A stretch of DNA of 14,426 nt from Bacteroidota bacterium (lineage in GTDB: Bacteria; Bacteroidota; Ignavibacteria; Kryptoniales; JAKASW01). Numbering within the stretch: position 1 is the stretch's first letter; each line of letters begins with the position of its first letter. The position numbers were made by a program, and so were the translations under genes. Of the stretch, positions 6,315-13,319 are shown in pieces. The stretch covers positions 1 through 14,426 of the forward strand of contig JAJYJD010000069.1 in NCBI GenBank assembly GCA_021789755.1. The letters are read 5' to 3'. The notes beneath the pieces were generated by a model that saw nothing but the letters and a program-made list of their open reading frames with translations, had not been told where the DNA came from and ran no database searches.

Positions 6315-7565
6315 TCAGGCTAATTCGTTAAGCCGGCGCTCGAGAAACCTGCGTTCCGGTGCTTGTTGTGTGAGAGACAGGGCTCGCATGTAAGAGTCGC
6401 GGGCTTCCTCGATTCTTCCCAGTCTCCTGCGGAGTTCCGCGCGAGCCGAATGGGCCAGGTGGTAATCGGTCAACTCACCGCGCTCCAGGATGTCATCGAT
6501 CAGCTTCAACCCCGCATCCGGCCCGCTGTGCATTGCCACGGCGACGGCGCGGTTCAATTCCACAACCGGCGACGGATTAACTTTCATCAAGGCGTCGTAA
6601 AGCGCGATAATTTCCGCCCAATCAGTCGAGGCGGCGTCGGATGCTTCCGAATGCACTGCTGAGATCGCAGCCTGCAATGTGTAAGCACCAAAACGCCTCG
6701 ACGACAAAGACTCTTCCACCAGTGCCACTCCTTCGGCGATTAAGTCGTGATCCCACAGCGAGCGATCCTGGTCCTCCAAAAGCACCAACTCTCCCGAAGG
6801 AGATGCGCGGGCAGAGCGCCGCGACTCGTGAAGGAGCATCAGCGCGAGGAGCCCGATCACCTCCGGTTCCCGCAGTAATTCCGCGAGAAGTCGGCCGAGG
6901 CGAATCGCTTCGCCCGAGAGGTCCGCCCTCGTAATTGAGTTACCCGAAGAAGCGGAGTACCCCTCGTTAAAGATAAGGTAGATCACCTGTAACACGGCAT
7001 CCAACCGGTTTGGCAGTTCATCGCGTGAGGGAACCTGGTACGGTATTTTCGCTTCCTTTATCTTCGTCTTTGCGCGCACAATTCGCTGGGCCAGGGTAGG
7101 GGGAGTGGTGAGAAACGCACGCGCGATCTCTTCAGTCGTCAGACCGCAGACTTCGCGCAAAGTCAGCGCGACTCTCGCCTCCGGTGACAGTGCAGGGTGG
7201 CAGCAGGTGAAGATAAGCCGCAGCCGGTCGTCCTCCAGGCCTTCGTTCCCCGGGCCGATTTCCTCGTCAGCCGAAGCGGAAAGTTGTTCCGCCAGAGGTT
7301 CGAATGATGTCTCGAACTTTGCCCGCCTCCGGAGTTGATCGATTGCCTTGAAGCGGCCCGTCGAAACGAGCCACGCGCGCGGATTAGCCGGTATGCCTTC
7401 CTGTTGCCACCTTTCCAGCGCGACGCTGAAAGCCTCGTGCATGGCGTCCTCGGCTGTTTCGAAGTCGCCAAGCAGACGGATCAGCGTGGCGAGAATGCGG
7501 CGCGATTCCGTGCGGTATATTTCGTCCAGTTGCTTACGGAGATTTTCAGTGAGATCGGTTGTCAT
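6315..7565 (-). CDS. ECF42-type RNA polymerase sigma factor with C-terminal TPR-like extension
   Basis: This 416-residue protein has a sigma-70 region 2 at about residues 14-85 (EIYRTESRRILATLIRLLGD, EDAMHEAFSVALERW, NPRAWLVSTGRFKAIDQLRR) and a region 4 at about 113-170 that includes RLIFTCCHPALSPEARVALT and a helix-turn-helix LTTEEIARAFLTTPPTLAQR. It continues with a long extension: DUF6596-type RLDAVLQVIYLIFNEGYSAS at about 187-206, then helical repeats ending in ARAELRRRLGRIEEARDSYMRAL. This layout, COG4941-like and about 400 residues, defines ECF42, a group that lacks classical anti-sigma factors and is thought to be controlled through the extension. The start ATG at 7563-7565 has only a weak AAGAG site. 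It lies 70 bases after the SnoaL-like gene. Three matching promoters occur in the window. Confidence 0.95.
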   Translation of the reverse strand: MTTDLTENLRKQLDEIYRTESRRILATLIRLLGDFETAEDAMHEAFSVALERWQQEGIPANPRAWLVSTGRFKAIDQLRRRAKFETSFEPLAEQLSASADEEIGPGNEGLEDDRLRLIFTCCHPALSPEARVALTLREVCGLTTEEIARAFLTTPPTLAQRIVRAKTKIKEAKIPYQVPSRDELPNRLDAVLQVIYLIFNEGYSASSGNSITRADLSGEAIRLGRLLAELLREPEVIGLLALMLLHESRRSARASPSGELVLLEDQDRSLWDHDLIAEGVALVEESLSSRRFGAYTLQAAISAVHSEASDAASTDWAEIIALYDALMKVNPSPVVELNRAVAVAMHSGPDAGLKLIDDILERGELTDYHLAHSARAELRRRLGRIEEARDSYMRALSLTQQAPERRFLERRLNELA

Positions 7566-7635
7566 AGCCCGCTACTCTTGAATAGGCAGAAGCTTAAACG
7601 GTCGTATATCCCAACAAGGCGGCCAACGGGTTAGT

Positions 7636-8019
7636 TCAAAAAGGTCCGTCTAAATTCGGCGAATCGGCCGGTATTTGCTGCCCGCAGTCCCAGAACTCGA
7701 CGATCCTGTCGCCTTTAAACCGGACGATGTGAACTACGATCATCCCCCTTCCGCCATCGCCGGGGTCAAGATGAGCATGCACCGCTACGAAGTCGCCGTC
7801 ACCAATGACGTTTTTGACCGTATACTTCTTGTCCGGAAACTGGCCATGGTTCTCGATCATGGCCTTCCGCAGCGCGACGAAACCCGCTGCAAAGAAGACG
7901 TTGTGGTGCTTGCCTTTCTCGTCCACGAATTTTGAATATGCCTCTTCGATTCGTCCTGAAACTACAAGCTGCAGGAATTCGACGGCTCGTTTCTTATTGG
8001 TTTCGTTGGAACTTGCCAT
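7636..8019 (-). CDS. SnoaL/NTF2-like protein
   Basis: This 127-residue protein fits the cone-shaped NTF2-like fold of the SnoaL-like cyclase/isomerase superfamily. The features are an N-terminal helix pair (KKRAVEFLQLVVSGRIEEAYSKFV), GFVALRKAMIENHGQFPDKKYTVKNVIGDGDFVAVHAHL, and the C-terminal strand series MIVVHIVRFKGDRIVEFWDCGQQIP. The His-His in KGKHHN and the WD near the end are typical pocket positions, but no substrate can be assigned. The start ATG at 8017-8019 has AAAGGAGG at a short distance. It sits between the DoxX gene (40-base gap) and the sigma factor gene (70-base gap). NTF2-like domains are also fused to ECF41 sigma factors, so a separate NTF2-like protein beside an ECF42 gene may sense a small ligand; this is inference. 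Confidence 0.88.
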   Translation of the reverse strand: MASSNETNKKRAVEFLQLVVSGRIEEAYSKFVDEKGKHHNVFFAAGFVALRKAMIENHGQFPDKKYTVKNVIGDGDFVAVHAHLDPGDGGRGMIVVHIVRFKGDRIVEFWDCGQQIPADSPNLDGPF

Positions 8020-8059
8020 GCATCCTCCTTTGAGTTAAGCGGATTCAAATCCGCGGCCA

Positions 8060-8509
8060 TCAGGTTCCGGTTTCGCCGGGCTGGCGATGCCGGGATAGTA
8101 GCGAGTCGATGCTCCACGGGCCCGGGCCGGCGGCGGAAATGTAGAGCCAGGTGAAGCAGTACAGGAACGCCAGCTCGCCTCCGCTGATCACGGGCCAGAA
8201 GCTCCTCGGGAAGTGGGCCTGGAAGAATGCGACGGCCATCTCGCCCGCCAGAATGAAAGCGACCGGCCGCGTGAACAGCCCGAGGATCAGAAGCACGCCA
8301 CCGAATGTCTCGAGCACGCCCGCGAGTCCCATCTCCGAGAAGAGCGGGAAGACTCTCCCGGCGGGGAAGGCGAAGAGTTTCATTGTACCATGGAGTGTGA
8401 ATGTAAATGCCGCGGTAATTCGAAGAATACTCCGGAACCGCGGGGAAAATCTGTCCAAAAGTTCTGCGATCTTTGTCACGAATGCTGCCTCTGAAAATTT
8501 AGTTGCCAT
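8060..8509 (-). CDS. DoxX family membrane protein
   Basis: This 149-residue protein has four likely membrane helices at about 28-46, 63-80, 83-100 and 112-128. The signature RITAAFTFTLHGTMKLFAFP, followed by GLAGVLETFGGVLLILGLFTRPVAFILAGEMAVAFF, is characteristic of the DoxX family (PF07681). Members are poorly characterised, with links to thiosulfate:quinone reductase and to oxidant resistance. The ATG at 8507-8509 lacks a clear ribosome binding site. A GTG at 8477-8479 (residue 11) has AGAGG 8 bases upstream and is a real alternative start. It is the first gene of the ECF42 operon. It is only distantly related to the DoxX-like gene at 2273-2701. Confidence 0.88.
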   Translation of the reverse strand: MATKFSEAAFVTKIAELLDRFSPRFRSILRITAAFTFTLHGTMKLFAFPAGRVFPLFSEMGLAGVLETFGGVLLILGLFTRPVAFILAGEMAVAFFQAHFPRSFWPVISGGELAFLYCFTWLYISAAGPGPWSIDSLLSRHRQPGETGT

Positions 8510-8780
8510 GGGTGAAGATTTGATTTACGCGCCGGGCTTGTACATGCATTCGCCGACGGCTATGATGTCTAACGCGCTCCGGGAAAAAGTCGTTCCGTGT
8601 ATTGAGGGCCCTCCGGCGCGCGCCATGAAGCAGTGGCCCGCGCCTGTGGCAAATTCGCGAGACTGGGCAATATGATTTCATGTCCATCGGATTTTCGTTG
8701 ATCATGAAAGGGCAGGGCCCTCTATTGGAATCTAACGATAATATTTGGCGGGATATCTGAAGTGTCGGCGGGCCTTCATT
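8510..8780. other. Gap between prfC and the DoxX gene
   Basis: No complete gene is recognised. On the minus strand a frame ending with TAA at 8525-8527 reads protein-like for about 49 codons (QSREFATGAGHC ... VGECMYKPGA), but an in-frame stop lies immediately upstream and only a 33-codon ATG start is available. It may be a remnant or chance. Two GGGCCC-centred palindromes occur near 8603-8613 and 8713-8721. I see neither an ECF42-type motif nor a strong terminator here. Confidence 0.4.
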
Positions 8781-10367
8781 CTAGAAGGGAAGTTCGGATA
8801 TCTTGAAATCCGGTTTCTTCCCCAGGAAGTGGTTCAGTGCCCAATCGCCCTGGAACAAAATTGCATGCTGGTGCTCTGCGTTCTCCGCGAGCGCGCATCC
8901 GGACGGAAGAAGGGAGCGGGGGAATTTCCTTATATCATACTCGGGATCTATCCATCTGAGAAGTTTCCAGTCTGCAGGTTCAAGCGTCGATTGGGCGCCG
9001 TATTCGCTCTCCAGCCGGTATTGCACCACCTCGAATTGCAGCGGACCGACGGCGGCAAGCACGGGGACTCGCAGGCCGGAGTCCACCAACGTGAACCCCT
9101 GTACGACACCCTCCTGCAACAGCTGCTCGACGCCGTCTCTGAATTTCTTGTAGAGCCCGGGGTTCGGGTTGTGCAACAACGCGAAATACTCCGGTGGAAA
9201 GTGCGGGATTTCGTTGTACACAATGCGCGCGTCCTCAGTCAGGGTGTCGCCGATGCCGAGGCTGGATTGTCCGACGAACCCGACAATGTCTCCCGGAAAC
9301 GCTTCGTCAACTGTCTCCCGCTGCTGCCCGAAGAGCTTGCTCGCGTTCGAGAGGCGTAGACTCTTCCCCGTGCGCGAATGAATTACAGACATGTCGCGTG
9401 TGAATTTGCCGGAACAGACGCGCAGGAAGGCGATCCGGTCACGGTGCTTTGGATCCATATTGGCCTGAATCTTGAACACGAAGCCGGAAAACGCCTCCTG
9501 CTCCATCGGGACAGTCACACCGTTGCTCATTCGTGGCCGCGGCGGGCCGGCGTGCGCAAGGAAACCATCAAGCAACAATTGAACGCCGAAGTTGTTGCGG
9601 GCACTGCCGAAGAACACCGGAGTCATCCGGCCGCTGAGAACGGCATCCGCTTCGAACGTTTCGCCCGCCTGGTCTAGCATCTCCAGCTCTTCAACCATTG
9701 TGTGGTAAGTGGATTCAGAAAGTCGTTCGCTGACGACCGGATCGGTAAGGTCGGAAATAGCCACCGAGGCCCGGTAAGAGCCGCCGCTGTTGAGTTCGTA
9801 GAGATGAACCTGTTTTGCCATTCGGTCAAACACTCCGCGGAATTCAAATCCTGTTCCCATCGGCCAGTTCATCGGCACGGCGCCGATTTGCAGAACGCTC
9901 TCAAGCTCGTCCAGCAGGGCGAGGGGGTCCTTTGTGGGGCGGTCGAGTTTGTTCATGAACGTGAAAATGGGAATGCCTCTGCGGCGGCAGACTTCAAAAA
10001 GCTTCCGCGTCTGTTTTTCAATTCCCTTTCCCGCGTCTATCACCATCACCACGGCGTCCACCGCGGTAAGCACCCGGTATGTGTCCTCGGAAAAGTCCTG
10101 GTGACCGGGTGTATCGAGGAGGTTGATGCGATAACCGTCATAGTCGAACTGCAGGACCGTCGCGCTTATGGAGATGCCGCGTTTCCGTTCCAGCTCCATC
10201 CAATCGGAAGTTGACTGGCGCTGGTTCTTGCGCGCGGTGACTGAACCGGCGAGCCGGACCGCGCCGCCGTACAGAAGGAATTTCTCCGTGAGGGTGGTCT
10301 TCCCCGCATCAGGATGTGAAATGATGGCAAAGCTGCGTCGTCGTTTTATTTCTTCTTCAATTATCAT
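8781..10367 (-). CDS. prfC: Peptide chain release factor 3
   Basis: This 528-residue translational GTPase removes release factors 1 and 2 from the ribosome after termination. The G1 motif SHPDAGKTT is at residues 17-25, switch-region RGISISATV at 63-71, G3 DTPGHQDF at 85-92 and G4 NKLD at 139-142. RF3-specific blocks include STSDWMELE, FRGVFDR, NFGVQLLLDGF, a domain with FKIQANMDPKHRDRIAFLRVCSG, and the C-terminal VGPLQFEVVQYRL. Length matches the usual 526-530. The ATG at 10365-10367 is chosen over an in-frame TTG at 10424 because the family starts 8-12 residues before the RRSFAIISHPD block and a promoter at 10413-10441 would place transcription start downstream of the TTG. No ribosome binding site is visible. 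It is a housekeeping gene, monocistronic here. Confidence 0.97.
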   Translation of the reverse strand: MIIEEEIKRRRSFAIISHPDAGKTTLTEKFLLYGGAVRLAGSVTARKNQRQSTSDWMELERKRGISISATVLQFDYDGYRINLLDTPGHQDFSEDTYRVLTAVDAVVMVIDAGKGIEKQTRKLFEVCRRRGIPIFTFMNKLDRPTKDPLALLDELESVLQIGAVPMNWPMGTGFEFRGVFDRMAKQVHLYELNSGGSYRASVAISDLTDPVVSERLSESTYHTMVEELEMLDQAGETFEADAVLSGRMTPVFFGSARNNFGVQLLLDGFLAHAGPPRPRMSNGVTVPMEQEAFSGFVFKIQANMDPKHRDRIAFLRVCSGKFTRDMSVIHSRTGKSLRLSNASKLFGQQRETVDEAFPGDIVGFVGQSSLGIGDTLTEDARIVYNEIPHFPPEYFALLHNPNPGLYKKFRDGVEQLLQEGVVQGFTLVDSGLRVPVLAAVGPLQFEVVQYRLESEYGAQSTLEPADWKLLRWIDPEYDIRKFPRSLLPSGCALAENAEHQHAILFQGDWALNHFLGKKPDFKISELPF

Positions 10368-10412
10368 TGATTCGTGGATTATCTGTTGGTGAAAGGAAAA
10401 TAGGTCTAAGAA

Positions 10413-10441
10413 AATATAGGCCAAACCCGTTGATTATTCAA
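10413..10441 (-). promoter_or_regulatory. Sigma70-like promoter of prfC
   Basis: On the minus strand TTGAAT and TATATT are separated by 17 bases, close to the sigma70 consensus. Transcription would begin near 10406 and give a leader of about 39 bases before the prfC ATG at 10367. Confidence 0.6.
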
Positions 10442-10535
10442 AGGAGACTTGCTTTTCACCGGACAGGCTACGCTGGCCTTCGGATAACGCATGTGGGGAT
10501 GACGCCGTGGCGCAATCCACGCACTGCACCGCGAT

Positions 10536-11006
10536 TCAATTGACAGTGAACCCCAGTGAAAACGTCCCAAGGATGTTGTCATCTTTCAAAACGTATGAGC
10601 CTTGAAGATTCTGCGTTGAGCCAAGCGCAGCTATTGGGACTCTGACGTCCAACAGAAAAATCAGTTGTGATTGGCGTGGCAGAATCGAATAATGGACTAT
10701 TGAATTGCAGCCGAGGTTTCTCGGTGCGACATAACTTAATTTCGTTGTTCCGCCGCTGTTCTGAACTGTGTACCAGGCTGTCGCCCAGCAGACCGGAACA
10801 TAAAGACTCACGGCAGTGTCCCCTGGGTTATACACGGTGGTCGTCGCCACCAGGGTGTCATGAACTCCATATGAGGATCGGGGAATGCTGAATGTAACCT
10901 GCAAATTGTTGGATCGAATGGTATTCGTGACTGGTGATACGGGGTTATTCCCGGTACATCCAGGCCATAATAGCGAGAGACTCAGGATTATGATTCCGCG
11001 TCGCAT
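10536..11006 (-). CDS. Lipoprotein with BsuPI-like domain, paralogue 1
   Basis: This 156-residue protein has a short basic N-terminus, a hydrophobic stretch and a probable lipid-attachment cysteine at about residue 17 (LLWPGC, a somewhat weak lipobox). It then has NNPVSPV and a beta-rich domain with NLQVTFSIPRSSYGVHDTLV, TTVYNPGDTAVSLYVPVC, YSILPRQSQ and a final LGFTVN. The domain resembles intracellular proteinase inhibitor (BsuPI)-like Ig folds, but this is tentative. It is clearly homologous along its whole length to the protein at 12852-13319. It likely sits in the outer or inner membrane facing the periplasm. The ATG at 11004-11006 has GGAGA 6-7 bases upstream. Confidence 0.8.
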   Translation of the reverse strand: MRRGIIILSLSLLWPGCTGNNPVSPVTNTIRSNNLQVTFSIPRSSYGVHDTLVATTTVYNPGDTAVSLYVPVCWATAWYTVQNSGGTTKLSYVAPRNLGCNSIVHYSILPRQSQLIFLLDVRVPIAALGSTQNLQGSYVLKDDNILGTFSLGFTVN

Positions 11007-11195
11007 AGATGTCTCCGATTCACGTGGTTCGAACTATCAAGGCGTGTTCCGCTGCGTGTCGACTAACGTATACATTATGAAAAGGCAGCGCCGCACAAGC
11101 ATGGTACTATGAAATGAGTGCGGCGTTTAGCGAACTCTCCTTGAAATATAGATAACCAGCGCCGTGGTCCCGGCTGTCAGCGGCAGTGCTTGCTT

Positions 11196-11591
11196 TCATC
11201 TTTGCGTAGATTCATGAGTTACCAGTTTTATTCCGTCTGTAATGGCATCTAATACGGGGTCACTTTTTTTGCCGAGATTATGCCGTTCTTTAAGCCATTG
11301 ACTGTCATTATACGTTAACCACACCTTGCCTGCCTCATCTTGCCATGCCAAGGCTTTCACAGGTAAATCAATTCCTGAAGTCTGTTTGTCCTGCATTAAG
11401 GCTGTTCCCACTTTTGGATTTCCAAAAAGTATTAACTCAGTAGGTCTCAATTGCAGGCCTTGTTTCGCGGCATTCTCTGCATGGTTAATTCGCGCAAACA
11501 GTGTCAGCCCTCTTGATGTGACCGCTGAAACAAGTCTGTCTATAGTTTCAGCGACGGAGTAACTGCTTGCGATTGTTTGCAGTCCCTTCAT
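11196..11591 (-). CDS. DUF302 domain protein
   Basis: This 131-residue protein shows the DUF302 pattern: YSVAETIDRLVSAVTSRGLTLFARINHAENA, then QLRPTELILFGNPKVGTALMQ, and LPVKALAWQDEAGKVWLTYNDSQWLKERH. The family is small, has an alpha/beta fold and lacks a firm function, with some members linked to metal or redox homeostasis. The ATG at 11589-11591 is preferred to an upstream TTG at 11606 because GAGG lies about 9 bases before it. The gene is AT-richer than the ECF42 operon (about 40% GC in a 60-base count, against about 60% in a sample of the sigma factor gene), as is the DHFR-like gene upstream. Both may have been acquired. Confidence 0.85.
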   Translation of the reverse strand: MKGLQTIASSYSVAETIDRLVSAVTSRGLTLFARINHAENAAKQGLQLRPTELILFGNPKVGTALMQDKQTSGIDLPVKALAWQDEAGKVWLTYNDSQWLKERHNLGKKSDPVLDAITDGIKLVTHESTQR

Positions 11592-11938
11592 AATCGTTTT
11601 CCTCAAGTTGACTGAGAAGCATTGCTACTTACGTCCTCCAAAAAAGAAGCCATTGCATTCGTCCGCCGCAGAAGGCGCGAAGTCCGCCGAAGGCGGATCC
11701 GCCTCTGGAATACATCGAGCTACCGAGCGAAAGCAGCGAAGTCGGTGAACCGGCTCCGCTTGCGAGATGGGCCACCAGGATGTACAAAAAGCGGAGCGTC
11801 TTCTTGCCGCTTGATATGCATTCGTTGCGTTGCGCATTGTTACCGTATGACGTTCTTCCTGGTTCGTCGTCGACTCTGGCAGGCTGTGAAAAGGAGTTTC
11901 ACAATGAAACAAGCAATTTGTTCTAATATTATTGCTTC
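11592..11938. other. Gap with short palindromes, no recognised gene
   Basis: Open frames on both strands in this gap are arginine- or serine-rich and unrecognised. The gap holds the GGCGGA/TCCGCC repeat at 11679-11703, a GTGAAA/TTTCAC hairpin at about 11885-11901 and a 7-bp AAGCAAT/ATTGCTT stem (11911-11917 with 11931-11937) directly after the DHFR-like stop codon. The last could act as a weak terminator but lacks a T-run. Confidence 0.45.
11679..11703. repeat. Palindromic GGCGGA/TCCGCC repeat
   Basis: GAAGTCCGCCGAAGGC at 11679-11694 is identical to the core found in both copies of the 129-bp repeat (12715-12730 and 14230-14245). Here TCCGCC-GAA-GGCGGA (11683-11697) is a perfect 6-bp hairpin and runs into the 12-base palindrome GGCGGATCCGCC (11692-11703). 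Confidence 0.65.
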
Positions 11939-12532
11939 TTAAGATCCAACAGTACCTGTCTCAACTTTTCCAGCTCGCCTGTAATTTGCAATGATCACTC
12001 CGCTTGGTGTGACAATACTCTCTATTAATGTAAATGCTGCCGGAATCGCGAGATTGTCAAACAACTTTTTTCCCTTGCCAAGAGTCAACGGGTGAATTTG
12101 GAGCCAGAGTTCGTCTACTAAATCATTCTTAAGCAGCAGCTGAATAAGCTTACTGCTGCCCCAGACTTTAATATCAGAACCTTTTGAATTTTTGAGCTTT
12201 TTGATATCTGCCAGGCTGCTGAGGAAAACTGAGTTCTTCCAACCCGACTTCTTCACGGTCTTGGACATGACGTATTTTGTGACATCATTGATGCCCGGCC
12301 AATTGTCTGCATGTTCAGGCCAGTAGGAGGCAAAAATTTCAAATGTCTTTCTGCCCAATAGAAGGTCTGCAGGTTTCATCTGTTTTTCCATGGCCCTGCC
12401 AAGAACTTCGTCAGAATAAGGTGCAGTCCAACCGCCATATCTGAAACCGCCTGTTGTATCTTCCTTAGGCCCACCAGGAGCTTGCATTACTCCATCCAAC
12501 GTAATCATCGATATAACAACTATTTTTCTCAT
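11939..12532 (-). CDS. Dihydrofolate reductase family protein
   Basis: This 197-residue RibD_C/COG0262 protein has ISMITLDGVMQAPGG near the N-terminus, ADLLLGRKTFEIFASYWPE at about 55-73, DIKVWGSSKLIQLLLKNDLVDEL in the middle and IHPLTLGKGKKLFD near the C-terminus. It is the closest relative in the window of the protein at 685-1344 and belongs to the same subfamily. NADPH binding is expected; the substrate is unknown. The ATG at 12530-12532 has GAGGAG upstream at a slightly long distance. A probable ECF42-type promoter lies 52 bases upstream of the start (12585-12613). GC content is about 44% over the last 180 bases of the gene, clearly below the ECF42 operon, which suggests separate acquisition with its promoter kept or gained. 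Confidence 0.88.
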   Translation of the reverse strand: MRKIVVISMITLDGVMQAPGGPKEDTTGGFRYGGWTAPYSDEVLGRAMEKQMKPADLLLGRKTFEIFASYWPEHADNWPGINDVTKYVMSKTVKKSGWKNSVFLSSLADIKKLKNSKGSDIKVWGSSKLIQLLLKNDLVDELWLQIHPLTLGKGKKLFDNLAIPAAFTLIESIVTPSGVIIANYRRAGKVETGTVGS

Positions 12533-12584
12533 AATATTTCTCTCCTCTTATTATGATTGTTTTGTAATAATTGCATACACCAAA

Positions 12585-12613
12585 TAGTCGTTTGATGATA
12601 GACAGAATCGACA
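12585..12613 (-). promoter_or_regulatory. Probable ECF42-type promoter C (upstream of DHFR-like gene)
   Basis: On the minus strand this reads TGTCGATT, 15 bases, CGACTA and then TTT, the same boxes and spacing as promoters A (150-178) and B (2756-2784) although it is almost 10 kb from B. The spacer is unrelated to those of A and B. It would drive the DHFR-like gene at 11939-12532. Confidence 0.75.
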
Positions 12614-12664
12614 ACGCAAGCACAGAAAGTCCGATTGAATTAATGGCGCGCAACGCGATGGCGT

Positions 12665-12793
12665 CTGATGTCCTGCCGGAAGAAGTCGTTGCTTTCGCCT
12701 GCCATAAATGTTGTGAAGTCCGCCGAAGGCCCGGCTCGACAGAGACGCGCGAGATCGATATATATCCAATGATGAGCGTCTTTTTTCTCGTTG
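12665..12793. repeat. 129-bp direct repeat, copy 1
   Basis: This segment matches 14180-14308 over 129 bases without any gap and with 9 mismatches by my hand count (about 93% identity). The flanks are unrelated. No terminal inverted repeats are evident. No frame on either strand gives a product I recognise. It contains the GAAGTCCGCCGAAGGC core at 12715-12730. It occupies most of the gap between the second lipoprotein and the DHFR-like gene. Confidence 0.9.
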
Positions 12794-12851
12794 TTAGCCG
12801 ACGCGCAATTAGCCATTGAGATTCTGTTTAGATTATATTCGATATTAAGAG

Positions 12852-13319
12852 TCAGTTCACTGAGAACTTCAGGGAAAAATTCCCAAAATAGTCGCTGGCA
12901 ACCAACGAATACGAACTTGGAGCGGGCTGCGCTCCCGCAAGATGTACGATCGGGATCATCACGGTGAGCTGACGAATCTGCTGCGATTGATGCGGGAGAA
13001 TTGAATACATGGTCAAAGAATTACAATCTGGGCCAGGAGGAGAAGAGAGTGTGGGTTTGCCGCTCCTTTCCTGAACTGACCACGTAATCGCATTACAGTT
13101 GAAGATTGCGAAGCTAACCGTGTCATCCTTAGAGTTATATACGTTTGTCCTGGCAACGAGAGTGTCTTGGGATCCGAACGACTCCTTCGGAATAGACAAT
13201 GTTACCTGCAGATTGTCGAGTTGTAAGGTGTCGCTGATTGGAGAGACGGGGTTATTGACGCTGCTGCAACCAGCTATCATCACCAGCATCGTGAACATGA
13301 GTTTGACTGCCTGTCTCAT
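12852..13319 (-). CDS. Lipoprotein with BsuPI-like domain, paralogue 2
   Basis: This 155-residue protein has a basic start, a hydrophobic run and a good lipobox (MIAGC, cysteine at about residue 18), followed by SSVNNPVSPI. The body repeats the pattern of the lipoprotein at 10536-11006: NLQVTLSIPKESFGSQDTLV, NVYNSKDDTVSFAIFNC, a second cysteine in DCNS, YSILPHQSQ, and the ending GNFSLKFSVN. The two conserved cysteines in the mature domain (in C-N/W-A and CNS) could form a disulfide. Function is unknown; the fold call is tentative. The ATG at 13317-13319 has AAGGAGG 6 bases upstream. It lies 325 bases downstream of the hicA stop. Confidence 0.8.
   Translation of the reverse strand: MRQAVKLMFTMLVMIAGCSSVNNPVSPISDTLQLDNLQVTLSIPKESFGSQDTLVARTNVYNSKDDTVSFAIFNCNAITWSVQERSGKPTLSSPPGPDCNSLTMYSILPHQSQQIRQLTVMIPIVHLAGAQPAPSSYSLVASDYFGNFSLKFSVN

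Noticed and set aside
10368..10424. Extended N-terminus of prfC from the TTG at 10424
   Set aside because: A sigma70-like promoter overlaps this segment, and family members start only 8-12 residues before the G-domain, as the ATG at 10367 does.
11622..11942. Arginine-rich plus-strand frame and its minus-strand counterpart upstream of the DUF302 gene
   Set aside because: The composition follows the GGCGGA palindromes; neither frame has a plausible start or a family resemblance.
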